Assembly (NCBI RefSeq): GCF_000735355.1
Contig: NZ_JMPI01000032.1
Location: forward strand, 1-52,209
DNA from: Buttiauxella agrestis ATCC 33320
GTDB taxonomy: Bacteria; Pseudomonadota; Gammaproteobacteria; Enterobacterales; Enterobacteriaceae
Reading direction: 5' to 3'
Length of the DNA: 52,209 nucleotides
In this document: in pieces, positions 8,609 through 16,485 of the stretch
How the letters are laid out: every line of letters starts with the position of its first letter
How positions within the stretch are numbered: the first letter of the stretch is position 1
The notes under the pieces: model-generated
Seen by the model: the letters and a program-made list of their open reading frames with translations, nothing else
What the model was told of the DNA's origin: nothing
Databases searched by the model: none
Position numbers and translations under genes: made by a program

Positions 8609-8751
8609 GAAACCCTCGCGTCATTGAACCGCATATCTTAGCCAGTCGTGCCGGTTTGGCAACACATGAGCTGTAAAGAACTGTCTGTACGCCCGAAACG
8701 CCGCGTTTGTCTGTTTTATCAGCAAACGAACCAGCGGAGTGATGACAGGCT

Positions 8752-8780
8752 TTGACAAGCCCTGATGGCATCGCTAATAT
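8752..8780 (+). promoter_or_regulatory. Promoter of tRNA-Asn copy 1
   Basis: TTGACA (8752-8757), 17 nt, TAATAT (8775-8780), followed by the GC-rich discriminator GCGCCCC typical of stringently controlled stable-RNA promoters. The block up to the tRNA is shared with the other two copies. Confidence 0.9.
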
Positions 8781-8797
8781 GCGCCCCGTTAACCGAT

Positions 8798-8873
8798 TCC
8801 TCTGTAGTTCAGTCGGTAGAACGGCGGACTGTTAATCCGTATGTCACTGGTTCGAGTCCAGTCAGAGGAGCCA
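8798..8873 (+). tRNA. tRNA-Asn (anticodon GTT), copy 1
   Basis: Seventy-six bases beginning TCCTCTGTAGTTCAGTCGGT and ending GAGGAGCCA fold as a standard cloverleaf with anticodon GTT and an encoded CCA. It is identical to the copies at 20953 and 39651. Its 3' end contains the 17-bp core used as an island attachment site. Confidence 0.99.
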
Positions 8874-8881
8874 AATTTAAG

Positions 8882-8912
8882 AAGCCCGCTTAGGAAACTA
8901 AGCGGGCTTTTT
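8882..8912 (+). terminator. Terminator after tRNA-Asn copy 1
   Basis: Hairpin AAGCCCGCTTAG / CTAAGCGGGC followed by TTTTT, 9 nt after the tRNA. Confidence 0.93.
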
Positions 8913-9157
8913 CGTTTTTGTCGCCAGCGGTCGGCCTTCTGCCAACATGTCCCCTCACCTGAACATGAAATTCTCTCATGTTCTCTGAAATTTAATCACT
9001 TTTACTCAATCAGTGACTCTGGCATAAATATCCTACTGCAATCAGTTACAGACAATATGAAGACTACTGGTTAAGAAACCTGAAAAGAAAATTGGGTCGT
9101 GCTGCAAAAGCAAAAAATAAATTCAGGTCTTATCAGAAATTAGGATACCCAATCGCG

Positions 9158-10135
9158 ATGAATAAAGAATTTAAATTTACTATTAAAAGCATTTCTTTCG
9201 ATGAGAATTACAATCCATCCGAAAATACGCGCATCACGACCAACTTTGCTAATTTAGCCAGAGGTCATAAGCGCCAGGAGAATTTGCGCAATACCTTAAA
9301 AATGATTGACGACCGTTTCAATTCCCTGGCGCATTGGGATAATCCACAAGGCGATCGTTATGGCGTCGAACTTGAAATTATCTCCGTGGAGATGGATGTT
9401 GAAGGTAAAGGTAACACCTTCCCAGTGATTGAAATATTGAAAACGAATATTGTCGATCAGAAAACTAACGAGCGTATTGAAGGGATTGTTGGGAACAATT
9501 TTTCCTCTTACGTCCGGGATTATGACTTTAGCGTCTTGCTGTTAGAGCACAACAAGAACAATGCCGGGTTTAGCACGCCAGATAATTTTGGTGATTTGCA
9601 TGGAAACCTATTCAAGTGCTTTATTAACTCAAGCGCTTACAAAGAACGCTTTAATAAATCACCGGTGATATGCCTGAGCGTGTCCAGTAAAAACACTTAT
9701 CATCGCACTGAAAATCATCATCCGGTATTGGGTGTGGAATATCAGCAAGATGAGTCGTCCATGACCGATCACTATTTCAATAAAATGGGGTTGCAGGCTC
9801 GCTATTTTATGCCGCCAAATAGCGTTGCGCCCTTAGCCTTTTATTTTGCAGGTGATTTGACGAGCGACTACACGGATCTTGAGCTGATCGGGACTATTAG
9901 TACGATGGAGACTTTCCAAAAAATTTATCGGCCTGAGATTTACAATGCTAATTCTACCGCCGGGAAAATATATCAACCGAGCCTGAATCAACAGAATTAT
10001 TCATTAACTCAAATTGTTTATGACCGAGAAGAACGTAGCCAGTTAGCTATTGAGCAGGGAAAGTTTACAGAAGAGAACTTCATCAAACCATACCAAACTA
10101 TTCTTGAAAAATGGTCTGCTAATTACGCTCACTGA
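9158..10135 (+). CDS. mesX: MesX (DUF1852), partner of methionine synthase MesD
   Basis: A 325-residue soluble DUF1852 protein. Members of this family occur next to a short MetE-like methionine synthase, and published genetics (Acinetobacter) showed that the pair MesD-MesX makes methionine without folate methyl donors and needs oxygen; MesX is presumed to help supply the methyl group. I chose the ATG at 9158 (MNKEFKF), with AGGA 12 nt upstream; the longer frame starts with TTG at 9092 and would exceed the usual length. The next gene, mesD, begins 26 bp downstream. The biochemical role of MesX itself is unknown. Confidence 0.88.
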   Translation: MNKEFKFTIKSISFDENYNPSENTRITTNFANLARGHKRQENLRNTLKMIDDRFNSLAHWDNPQGDRYGVELEIISVEMDVEGKGNTFPVIEILKTNIVDQKTNERIEGIVGNNFSSYVRDYDFSVLLLEHNKNNAGFSTPDNFGDLHGNLFKCFINSSAYKERFNKSPVICLSVSSKNTYHRTENHHPVLGVEYQQDESSMTDHYFNKMGLQARYFMPPNSVAPLAFYFAGDLTSDYTDLELIGTISTMETFQKIYRPEIYNANSTAGKIYQPSLNQQNYSLTQIVYDREERSQLAIEQGKFTEENFIKPYQTILEKWSANYAH

Positions 10136-10161
10136 TTATTAAAAAATTAAGGCTCTTTATT

Positions 10162-11190
10162 ATGAAAATATTGTTACCCACTTCGACTGCGGGCAGTTTG
10201 CCTAAACCTTCCTGGCTTGCACAACCTGAAACGCTTTGGTCTCCATGGAAACTGCAAGGTGATGAATTAGTTGAGGGCAAACAAGATGCTCTCCGTTTGT
10301 GCATGGAAGATCAGCTGCATGCCGGGATTGATATCGTCAGCGACGGCGAGCAAACGCGTCAGCATTTTGTCACGACATTTATTGAACACCTCAGCGGCGT
10401 TGATTTTGAGAAGCGTGAGATTGTTAAAATTCGCAATCGCTATGATGCGAGTGTACCCACTGTTGTCGGGCCTGTTTCTCGCCAAAAACCTGTTTTTGTT
10501 GAAGATGCCAGATTTTTACGTCAGCAAACTAAACAACCCATTAAATGGGCGCTGCCAGGCCCAATGACAATGATCGATACGCTTTATGATAGCCATTATA
10601 AAAGCCGCGAAAAACTCGCCTGGGAATTTGCCAAAATTCTTAATCAAGAAGCCAGAGAATTAGAGGCGGCGGGTGTTGATATTATCCAGTTTGATGAACC
10701 TGCATTTAATGTATTTTTTGATGAGGTGAATGATTGGGGAATTGCTGCGTTAGAAAGAGCAGTTGAAGGGCTTAAATGTGAAACGGCCGTACATATTTGC
10801 TACGGTTACGGCATCAAAGCTAATACAGACTGGAAAAAGACGCTGGGTTCAGAATGGCGGCAATATGAGGAATTTTTCCCCAAATTGCAGGCGTCTGCCA
10901 TCGATATAATTTCACTGGAATGTCAGAACTCTCGCGTACCAATGGATCTCATTGAACTCATTCGAGGGAAAAAAGTCATGGTCGGTGCCATTGATGTGGC
11001 AACCAATATTATTGAGACACCAGAAGAAGTCGCGAATACTTTACGCAAAGCACTTCAGTTTGTAGACGCCGATAAGCTCTACCCTAGCACTAACTGCGGC
11101 ATGACTCCTTTACCTCGCCAGGTAGCACGAGGCAAGTTGAGTGCTTTAAGTGCAGGCGCAGAAATCGTCCGCAGAGAACTCTCGGCTTAA
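10162..11190 (+). CDS. mesD: Folate-independent methionine synthase MesD
   Basis: This 342-residue protein corresponds to the C-terminal catalytic half of cobalamin-independent methionine synthase (MetE) and lacks the N-terminal folate-binding half. Residues matching the MetE zinc ligands are present: H211 and C213 (HICYGY), E253 (SLECQNSR) and C312 (STNCGMTP). The substrate loop FDEPAF is near 176-181. Length and the upstream DUF1852 partner indicate the MesD family, which methylates homocysteine from an unidentified donor in an oxygen-dependent way. AAGG precedes the start. The function of the pair is known from other genera; activity here is inferred. Confidence 0.9.
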   Translation: MKILLPTSTAGSLPKPSWLAQPETLWSPWKLQGDELVEGKQDALRLCMEDQLHAGIDIVSDGEQTRQHFVTTFIEHLSGVDFEKREIVKIRNRYDASVPTVVGPVSRQKPVFVEDARFLRQQTKQPIKWALPGPMTMIDTLYDSHYKSREKLAWEFAKILNQEARELEAAGVDIIQFDEPAFNVFFDEVNDWGIAALERAVEGLKCETAVHICYGYGIKANTDWKKTLGSEWRQYEEFFPKLQASAIDIISLECQNSRVPMDLIELIRGKKVMVGAIDVATNIIETPEEVANTLRKALQFVDADKLYPSTNCGMTPLPRQVARGKLSALSAGAEIVRRELSA

Positions 11191-11263
11191 TAACGTCGCA
11201 AAATATAGTTGATTGAAAAAATAGACTTCGGTCTTTTCCTGAGCATCTGAAACTTATAAAATT

Positions 11264-11305
11264 TTGACTTAGCTCAAAACATTTTGACCGATTCAGAGCT
11301 ATTTA
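11264..11305 (+). promoter_or_regulatory. FNR-like site and -10 of ydfZ
   Basis: TTGACTTAGCTCAA (11264-11277) matches the FNR consensus TTGAT-N4-ATCAA at eight of ten positions. A -10-like TATTTA (11300-11305) places the start of transcription near 11312, so the FNR site would be centred near -41.5, the class II activator position. E. coli ydfZ is FNR-activated. Confidence 0.72.
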
Positions 11306-11355
11306 TTTGCCGTTAAATCATCTCATCTTGATACAACATAAAAGGAGGAATGATG

Positions 11356-11559
11356 ATGTTGACCTATGATTGCTACCGTAACGCTATCTCAACTGGCAGC
11401 CGTGTTATGGTTTTCAATAAGGGTCTGACTGGTGTTATTAAGGCCATTCACGGCGAAGGTAAATCAGCCGAACAAATTCGTCGTTCTCAGTGTGTTGAAA
11501 TCGAAGGTTGCGAAGGTGTGTTCTGCCCGATGGAGTTGGTTAGACTTGAACTTCACTGA
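11356..11559 (+). CDS. ydfZ: YdfZ-family small protein (putative selenium-binding)
   Basis: A 67-residue protein colinear with E. coli YdfZ (also 67), sharing the NAI-TGSRVMV, TG-I, EQIRR and VEGCE blocks. YdfZ was reported to bind selenium non-covalently; its function is otherwise unclear. Three ATG codons follow AAAGGAGG; I chose the third (11356) because it lies 7 nt after AGGAGG and gives the family length. Extra cysteines compared with E. coli are visible (near residue 6 and in the GCEGVFC segment). An FNR-like site upstream suggests anaerobic expression. Confidence 0.88.
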   Translation: MLTYDCYRNAISTGSRVMVFNKGLTGVIKAIHGEGKSAEQIRRSQCVEIEGCEGVFCPMELVRLELH

Positions 11560-11621
11560 TAGGGCATATCGATTTAGCACATTGTTATTACAAATAAAAT
11601 AACCCTGCAAACTCATTATTT

Positions 11622-11649
11622 AAGGTCACCGAATAGGTGGCCTTTTTTT
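11622..11649 (+). terminator. Terminator after ydfZ
   Basis: AAGGTCACC / GGTGGCCTT stem with a GAATA loop (one T-G pair) followed by a run of seven T's. Confidence 0.9.
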
Positions 11650-11730
11650 ATGGACTATATAGCCACGCTGACCTCCTCCCCAACAATGAATACAGGGCGG
11701 ACTTAACAACGCTTTACGATGGCCTGCAAT

Positions 11731-11773
11731 GCACAAATTGTGCGATAGACAAAGTGTACTAAAAGTCTATATT
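11731..11773 (+). promoter_or_regulatory. Palindrome and promoter of the dehydratase cluster
   Basis: A perfect palindrome GCACAA-A-TTGTGC (11731-11743) lies directly upstream of a promoter-like pair TAGACA (11746-11751), 16 nt, TATATT (11768-11773). A looser pair TAGAC / GTCTA (11746-11750, 11765-11769) overlaps the spacer. The palindrome is a likely operator for the cluster, perhaps for the regulator encoded at 13740. Sequence seen; assignment inferred. Confidence 0.55.
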
Positions 11774-11803
11774 AGATAATAAATACATTTAGAGAAGATC
11801 ACT

Positions 11804-12769
11804 ATGTCGCAGCTACTCAAACTTTTTACCGCCAGCCAGGAAGCGCATACCGCACTTCGCCCACAAGTCAGAAAAACGCCGCTCGACCGCAGCCACATGC
11901 TTTCGACGCTGTACGGGTGCGATCTGTTTCTTAAGGGTGAGCATCTGCAACACACCGGTTCGTTTAAATTCCGCGGTGCCAGCAACAAGATTCGCCTGCT
12001 GACCCCGGAACAAAAGGCGCAGGGAGTGATCACGGCTTCTTCGGGTAATCACGGGCAAGGTATGGCACTGGCGGGGGCAATGGCAGGCATTCCGGTGACT
12101 GTTTTTGTGCCAGCCACCGCTTCACCTTTGAAGATTGACGCTATTCGTGCCTACGGCGCAACGGTGAATATGATCGAAAAGGACGCCCTTAGCGTCGAAC
12201 TGGAAGCGGCAGAAACCGCGGCCCGTGAAGGGATAACCTTTGTTTCACCCTATAACGATGAAGATGTGATCGCCGGGCAAGGCACCATCGCGTTTGAAAT
12301 GTTTGAAACAGAGCCGAAACTTGATGCCGTTTTTGTGGCTGTGGGCGGTGGCGGTTTGATTTCCGGCATCGGCGCGGTAATGAAACATCTGTCACCGGAA
12401 ACCCGCATCGTGGCTTGTTGGCCTGAAGCGTCTGTGGCGATGTACGCCTCACTTCAGGCGGGTGAAATTGTGGAGCCGGAAGAGCACGATACGCTTTCAG
12501 ACGGCACGGCGGGCGGGCTGGAACCCGGCACAATCACCTTCCCACTCTGCCAGGCGGTTGTCGATGACTGTGTGCTGGTCAGCGAAGAAGAAATCAAAGC
12601 GGCGATGAAAACCCTGGCCCGTTATGAACGCTGGATGGTGGAAGGCGCGGCGGGTGTGGCAATGGCAGCCTTTATGCAGCAGGCCGAGCAATGGCGAGGC
12701 AAGCGTGTCGCGGTGGTGCTGTGCGGTAAAAATATCATCCTCGAAAAATTCACCGGAGCGGTGAAATGA
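11804..12769 (+). CDS. PLP-dependent threonine/serine dehydratase-family enzyme
   Basis: A 321-residue fold-type II PLP enzyme with the Schiff-base lysine K55 in GSFKFRGA, the SSGNHGQG substrate-carboxylate loop (about 78-85), and the glycine-rich phosphate loop VGGGGL (about 179-184). It lacks the C-terminal regulatory domain of IlvA, like catabolic threonine dehydratases, serine racemases, 3-hydroxyaspartate dehydratases and EutB of hydroxyectoine breakdown. Its start is 31 bp after the promoter-like TATATT, and its stop overlaps the next gene by 4 bp (ATGA). Together with an ornithine-cyclodeaminase homologue it probably deaminates a hydroxy-amino acid; the substrate is not readable from the sequence. 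Confidence 0.85.
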   Translation: MSQLLKLFTASQEAHTALRPQVRKTPLDRSHMLSTLYGCDLFLKGEHLQHTGSFKFRGASNKIRLLTPEQKAQGVITASSGNHGQGMALAGAMAGIPVTVFVPATASPLKIDAIRAYGATVNMIEKDALSVELEAAETAAREGITFVSPYNDEDVIAGQGTIAFEMFETEPKLDAVFVAVGGGGLISGIGAVMKHLSPETRIVACWPEASVAMYASLQAGEIVEPEEHDTLSDGTAGGLEPGTITFPLCQAVVDDCVLVSEEEIKAAMKTLARYERWMVEGAAGVAMAAFMQQAEQWRGKRVAVVLCGKNIILEKFTGAVK

Positions 12770-13710
12770 AGGTTATCGGCCTTGAAGAAATCAAAACGCT
12801 ATTTAACCAGACCGACGCGCTGACCCGACTAAAAGCCGGTTTCGAAGCGTTTTCCGCAGGTCGGGTGCAGCTTCCGCCAGCCCAGCAATTTGCCTTCTCG
12901 CAAGCCGAAGGCGACTGCTGTATCAAGTCCGCCTGGATTGAGGGCAGCGATAGTTTTTGTGTAAAAATCTCAACGGGCTTTTATAACAATCCTTCCCTGG
13001 GATTGCCCAGCAATGACGGGCTCAGTATGGTTTTCTCGGCACAAACGGGACAACCCCTGGTGCTGCTGGACGATCATGGTTGGTTGACTGGCGTACGCAC
13101 CGCGCTGGCAGGACGCATTGCCGCGGAAATGCTGCTTCCTGAGCGTATAGAGCGAATTGCTATCTTCGGCACAGGATTACAGGCAAAGCTTCAGCTGCGA
13201 CAGTTACTTGAGCTAACCCCTTGCCGTGACGTGATTGTCTGGGGACGTAGCGAGGCATCGTTGGCCCGTTTCCGCGAGCAAGTTTCCGATATTGATATTC
13301 AGCTTATTACAACGACCAGCGAGCAGCAGGCTGCAAGCGGCGCTACGGTTATCGTCACGGCCACGCCATCAACCGTTCCGTTGGTGCTTGCCGAGTGGGT
13401 TCAGCCCGGAACACATATCACCGCCGTGGGTGCCGATAGCCCAGGCAAGCAGGAGCTTGACGCAAAACTGGTAGCGAAAGCGGATTGTATTGTGGCTGAT
13501 TCGCTCAAGCAGTGCGGGGCTTACGGTGAGTTAAGCCGCTTATCGGCTGACCTTCGTGAGAGCAAAAAGGTGATTGAGCTGGGGTGTTTACTGGCAGACC
13601 GTTCGCAATATGTGCGTAGCGAAACTGATATTACCCTTGTCGATCTAACCGGGCTGGGCGTGCAGGATGCGCAGATTTCGGCCAGTATTCTGGCGCAGTT
13701 AAAAGTGTAA
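12766..13710 (+). CDS. Ornithine cyclodeaminase / mu-crystallin family protein
   Basis: A 314-residue NAD(P)-dependent protein of the ornithine cyclodeaminase/mu-crystallin superfamily. It has the substrate-domain stretch CIKSAW, the TGVRTALAG segment (about 105-112), and a Rossmann motif IFGTGLQA (about 130-137) followed by the family's VGADSPGKQEL segment. Relatives include ornithine cyclodeaminase, ketimine reductases, alanine dehydrogenase, EutC and DauB. It overlaps the dehydratase gene by 4 bp, so the two are translated together. It may reduce or cyclise the keto/imino product of the first enzyme; this is inference. Confidence 0.87.
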   Translation: MKVIGLEEIKTLFNQTDALTRLKAGFEAFSAGRVQLPPAQQFAFSQAEGDCCIKSAWIEGSDSFCVKISTGFYNNPSLGLPSNDGLSMVFSAQTGQPLVLLDDHGWLTGVRTALAGRIAAEMLLPERIERIAIFGTGLQAKLQLRQLLELTPCRDVIVWGRSEASLARFREQVSDIDIQLITTTSEQQAASGATVIVTATPSTVPLVLAEWVQPGTHITAVGADSPGKQELDAKLVAKADCIVADSLKQCGAYGELSRLSADLRESKKVIELGCLLADRSQYVRSETDITLVDLTGLGVQDAQISASILAQLKV

Positions 13711-13739
13711 AACGGTTACCAGGCGGAAGGAATCAAAGT

Positions 13740-14366
13740 TTGAACGAAAATATAAGCCTTAAAGATGAGCAGTTTGCCACGCTAAAAGCGATGGCAGAAG
13801 GAATCGCAGCGCTGTTTTTCCCGGTGGTAGAAGTCGCTATACACAACGTTAAAAGCGGCAAAATTGCCTGGCTTGCTAATAATATCTCTAAACGCAGCAT
13901 CGGGGATGATGCCGGGCTTGAGGAGCTGTCGCTTCACGACCTTGAAAGCATGACCGGGCCTTACGAAAAACTGAACTGGGATGGTAAAAAAGTCCGCTCA
14001 GTCAGTATCCGCGCAAACGTAGAAGGTGAAACCGAATATATTTTTTGCATCAACTTCAGCACTTCGCTGTTAGAGGATGCCAAAAATGCCCTCGAGATGT
14101 TCCTTTCTGTTAACCGTTTGCAGCCACAGCCCGTCCAGCTTTTTAAACATGACTGGCAGGAAAAAATTAATACTTTTCTTCATCAGTGGCTGAATGAAAA
14201 TAATACGTCGCTTTCCACACTCTCTCGCCAGCAGAAAAAGGAACTGGTGACGGAGCTGTATCGCCAGGGTGCATTCACCGTCAGAAACTCCGCAGACTAT
14301 ATTGCTAACGTGCTCTCTATGGGGCGCGCGACTGTTTATAAGCACCTCAAGGAAATCAAAAACTGA
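13740..14366 (+). CDS. YheO/DauR-like PAS-HTH transcriptional regulator
   Basis: A 208-residue regulator with an N-terminal YheO-like PAS domain (about 8-120; VEVAIHNVKSGKIAWLANN) and a C-terminal HTH (about 160-205; GAFTVRNSADYIANVLSMGR). This layout is that of DauR, which controls D-arginine use together with an ornithine-cyclodeaminase-like enzyme in Pseudomonas. It starts at TTG with AAGGAA 7 nt upstream, 30 bp after the previous gene, so it is the third gene of the operon and probably its regulator. The ligand is unknown. Confidence 0.85.
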   Translation: MNENISLKDEQFATLKAMAEGIAALFFPVVEVAIHNVKSGKIAWLANNISKRSIGDDAGLEELSLHDLESMTGPYEKLNWDGKKVRSVSIRANVEGETEYIFCINFSTSLLEDAKNALEMFLSVNRLQPQPVQLFKHDWQEKINTFLHQWLNENNTSLSTLSRQQKKELVTELYRQGAFTVRNSADYIANVLSMGRATVYKHLKEIKN

Positions 14367-14455
14367 AAATGTCCTTTGAACTATCGTAGGCGTGGTGACT
14401 CAGTGAGTCGTTGTATCAATTTAGTATTCAATTTCAGACCATTAAGGAAGCAGGC

Positions 14456-14839
14456 ATGTCGCAGAATACTGAATCCAGCGCTGAGTTTTATGTGCAGACA
14501 CTCGGTCTGCCGCTAAAGCCAATGGAGGGGAACTGCGATTACCTGCTGTCGGAAAAAGACCTGCTGAAGGGCGTGAAGCATTTTGCCGTCTGGCCACTAT
14601 CACAGGCAGAAAATTCATGTTTTGGTGTTGGGCAGTGGCCAACTGAACACCCGATACCACAGGGATGGATTGAATACGAGGTAGAGGATCTCGATTCTGC
14701 TACCCGCATATTGAGTGAGAAGGGTTATCGCCTGTTGGTGGCTAACCGCATAGAGCCGTGGGGGCAAACCGTCACGCGCCTGCTCAGCCCCGAAGGGTTG
14801 CTTACCGGACTGACAATTACCCCCTGGCTTCGTGGGTAA
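14456..14839 (+). CDS. VOC (glyoxalase/bleomycin-resistance fold) protein
   Basis: A 127-residue VOC-fold protein with the usual opening FYVQTLGLPLK and the closing LLSPEGLLTGLTITPW. The first typical metal position carries no clear His or Glu, so metal binding is uncertain. ATG at 14456 follows AAGGAAG by 7-8 nt; a longer frame from TTG is less likely. It follows the regulator at 89 bp, but linkage to that operon is not certain. Catalytic function unknown. Confidence 0.8.
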   Translation: MSQNTESSAEFYVQTLGLPLKPMEGNCDYLLSEKDLLKGVKHFAVWPLSQAENSCFGVGQWPTEHPIPQGWIEYEVEDLDSATRILSEKGYRLLVANRIEPWGQTVTRLLSPEGLLTGLTITPWLRG

Positions 14840-14843
14840 ATAA

Positions 14844-14911
14844 TGACCGCTCCTGCACGAAGCGGTCAGGTTGAAGGGCCTTATTGTCTGCGGTGAGCGA
14901 GGAGCGGAAAT
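14844..14911. repeat. Dispersed repeat copy: TGACCGCT...AGCGGTCA and GAGCGAGGAGCGGA
   Basis: TGACCGCT (14844-14851) and AGCGGTCA (14861-14868) form perfect 8-bp arms around CTGCACGA, followed by GTGAGCGAGGAGCGGAA (about 14895-14911). Related copies occur at 1733, 16372, 46992, 47034, 47639 and 51786. See the finding on the repeat family. Confidence 0.65.
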
Positions 14912-15079
14912 TCACGATTGGTTCCATTGCTCATTAAGGCTTTACAAGCATCGCTGTAGGTTAGTGAGCCGGGAGCAGATCAAAGCTTTACGGGGGCCGT
15001 CCAGGGCAGTTTTTACTTTGAACGCCAAGACCACCGAATGGTGGCCTCAGTTATTTCAACGGGAGTTATAATAATAAAA

Positions 15080-16138
15080 CTATTGATTACTTGCAGCGAA
15101 AGTACGAACTAATTGTGAAGCTTTTTCCTCTGACATAAAATGGGAATAAAATTCCCTCAGATGTTCAGCCTCTTCCTCGTCTTCATCGCCTACTACAGCC
15201 CAATTTAGAGATTCTTTTCTACTTAATCCCTCAAAGTCATTAATTAGCATAACATCACGAAGGAAACCATATATGTTATTTTCTGGGGAGTGTACCTTAC
15301 ATACCTCGACGTAATTATCGGGGATTGAATCTGCAATTGATTTAAAGTTGTCAAGTCCAGTAAATTCTAATTCCTCTATAATATCTCTAGTGGTTGAACC
15401 ACCCCAATCCTTTACAGGAACCAAATCCAAACCTATTTTTTTGCTAATTTCTTGTACAAATTTTGAAAGATTGATGGAGTTTATTTCTTGAGATAATAGT
15501 GCCTCCAAGTCATTATCTTTTATGGATTCTTTATATTCGTCAATGGCGTTAACAATCTCAGAGAAACCTTCATCCGCAATTTCAAGCATACCGGAGTATA
15601 AATTGATTTTTCTTTGGATCTGTAATGGTAAGTTTGCACCAAGTTTGTAATTACGATCATGCGTTAATTCTGCCCAAGCGTGCTGCAACATAGTTCTGAC
15701 TTGAATTTCGCAGTTCAAGCCTGAGATATACTCATACTCTTTCAGAGCGTTTCTTTTTTCACCAATGTCGCAAACATAATGCACAGATCTATATCCTACT
15801 TTATCAGAGGATAGCCTGCCTTCATTGTCCATGCTATTCTTAACGTCAATATTGAATGTGGACTTGATCACATCACTAACTCTAGTTATATCAGACTCTA
15901 GGTATAATATTATCCTTACACCTGAAATATCTGTTAACTCATCAGTTGGGTTTTTATATTTTTTCCTACCAATTTTCTCCAGTATACCTTCCTTCGTTTT
16001 AGTTCTATAACTAACAGAAAGATAGTCCACTTGATTTTGTTGAAGGAGGTTCTCAATTATAAAAGCTATATGCTTTCCTAAGAGTTCAAACTTGGGTAAG
16101 TTTTCATCGACCCATGAATTAATGCTTTGTTCTTTCAT
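15080..16138 (-). CDS. Stand-alone RelA/SpoT-domain nucleotide pyrophosphokinase with extra C-terminal domain
   Basis: A 352-residue protein whose residues about 20-170 form a RelA/SpoT synthetase domain: basic ATP-site residues R45, K47 and K49, D70 and R75 (DISGVRII), Y116 and H120 (VGYRSVHY), and the catalytic block with E144, Q146, R148 and H153 (CEIQVRTMLQHAWAEL). There is no HD hydrolase, TGS or ACT domain, so it is a small-alarmone-synthetase-like protein. The EIQVRT-LQHAWAE wording is typical of the toxic/defence-linked subgroup (toxSAS, CapRel-like). The C-terminal ~150 residues are acidic and I do not recognise them; they could be a sensor or a fused antitoxin. The gene is clearly more AT-rich than its neighbours and stands alone on the minus strand, which suggests transfer. 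A housekeeping role cannot be excluded. Confidence 0.85.
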   Translation of the reverse strand: MKEQSINSWVDENLPKFELLGKHIAFIIENLLQQNQVDYLSVSYRTKTKEGILEKIGRKKYKNPTDELTDISGVRIILYLESDITRVSDVIKSTFNIDVKNSMDNEGRLSSDKVGYRSVHYVCDIGEKRNALKEYEYISGLNCEIQVRTMLQHAWAELTHDRNYKLGANLPLQIQRKINLYSGMLEIADEGFSEIVNAIDEYKESIKDNDLEALLSQEINSINLSKFVQEISKKIGLDLVPVKDWGGSTTRDIIEELEFTGLDNFKSIADSIPDNYVEVCKVHSPENNIYGFLRDVMLINDFEGLSRKESLNWAVVGDEDEEEAEHLREFYSHFMSEEKASQLVRTFAASNQ

Positions 16139-16485
16139 ACACCCTCGCTTAATTGCGGCTTCCCTATTACAAATTGAAGATAAAATAAATCATAAACAAT
16201 TCAATTTCTGTCTTAAAATTTTACTTAAAAGAACACTTATGTAAGAAAAATTCAACCGCTAATTTTAATAGTTCTGACCTGCTCCCCGTTAATCAACAAA
16301 AACTGATATCAGCAACGTCCCCCTTGATTAAGGATAGCGTTGCATCGACCCCTTGAACTCACAGCACATAGCGGACTGGTTGGGTGGTCATCAGGTCAGC
16401 TATGAGCGAGGAGCGAGGAGCGAGGAGCGGACATGCTATTCATAGTGGAATCCGCTTCGGTAATAGCTCAATGGTTTTGAAAACC
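16139..16485. other. Gene-free spacer with GAGCGAG tandem repeat and relic repeat
   Basis: No gene is visible. It contains an AT-rich half next to the RelA/SpoT gene, AGCGGACTGG at 16371-16380, and four tandem 7-bp units GAGCGAG, GAGCGAG, GAGCGAG, GAGCGGA (16404-16431). The latter belong to the dispersed repeat family described in the findings. The promoter of the RelA/SpoT gene must lie here on the minus strand, but I cannot point to one convincing -10/-35 pair. Confidence 0.6.

Noticed and set aside
8674..8688. Possible CpxR box before scsA (GTAAA-N5-GTCTG)
   Set aside because: Only the first half matches GTAAA; no second convincing half-site.
9050..9065. Possible MetJ box (AGACAATA / TGAAGACT) upstream of mesX
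   Set aside because: Only about ten of sixteen positions fit two met boxes; the two AGAC units are 11 bp apart instead of 8.
11207..11246. UUCG-loop hairpin after mesD as a terminator
   Set aside because: The stem is only four pairs with a mismatched extension; too weak to call.
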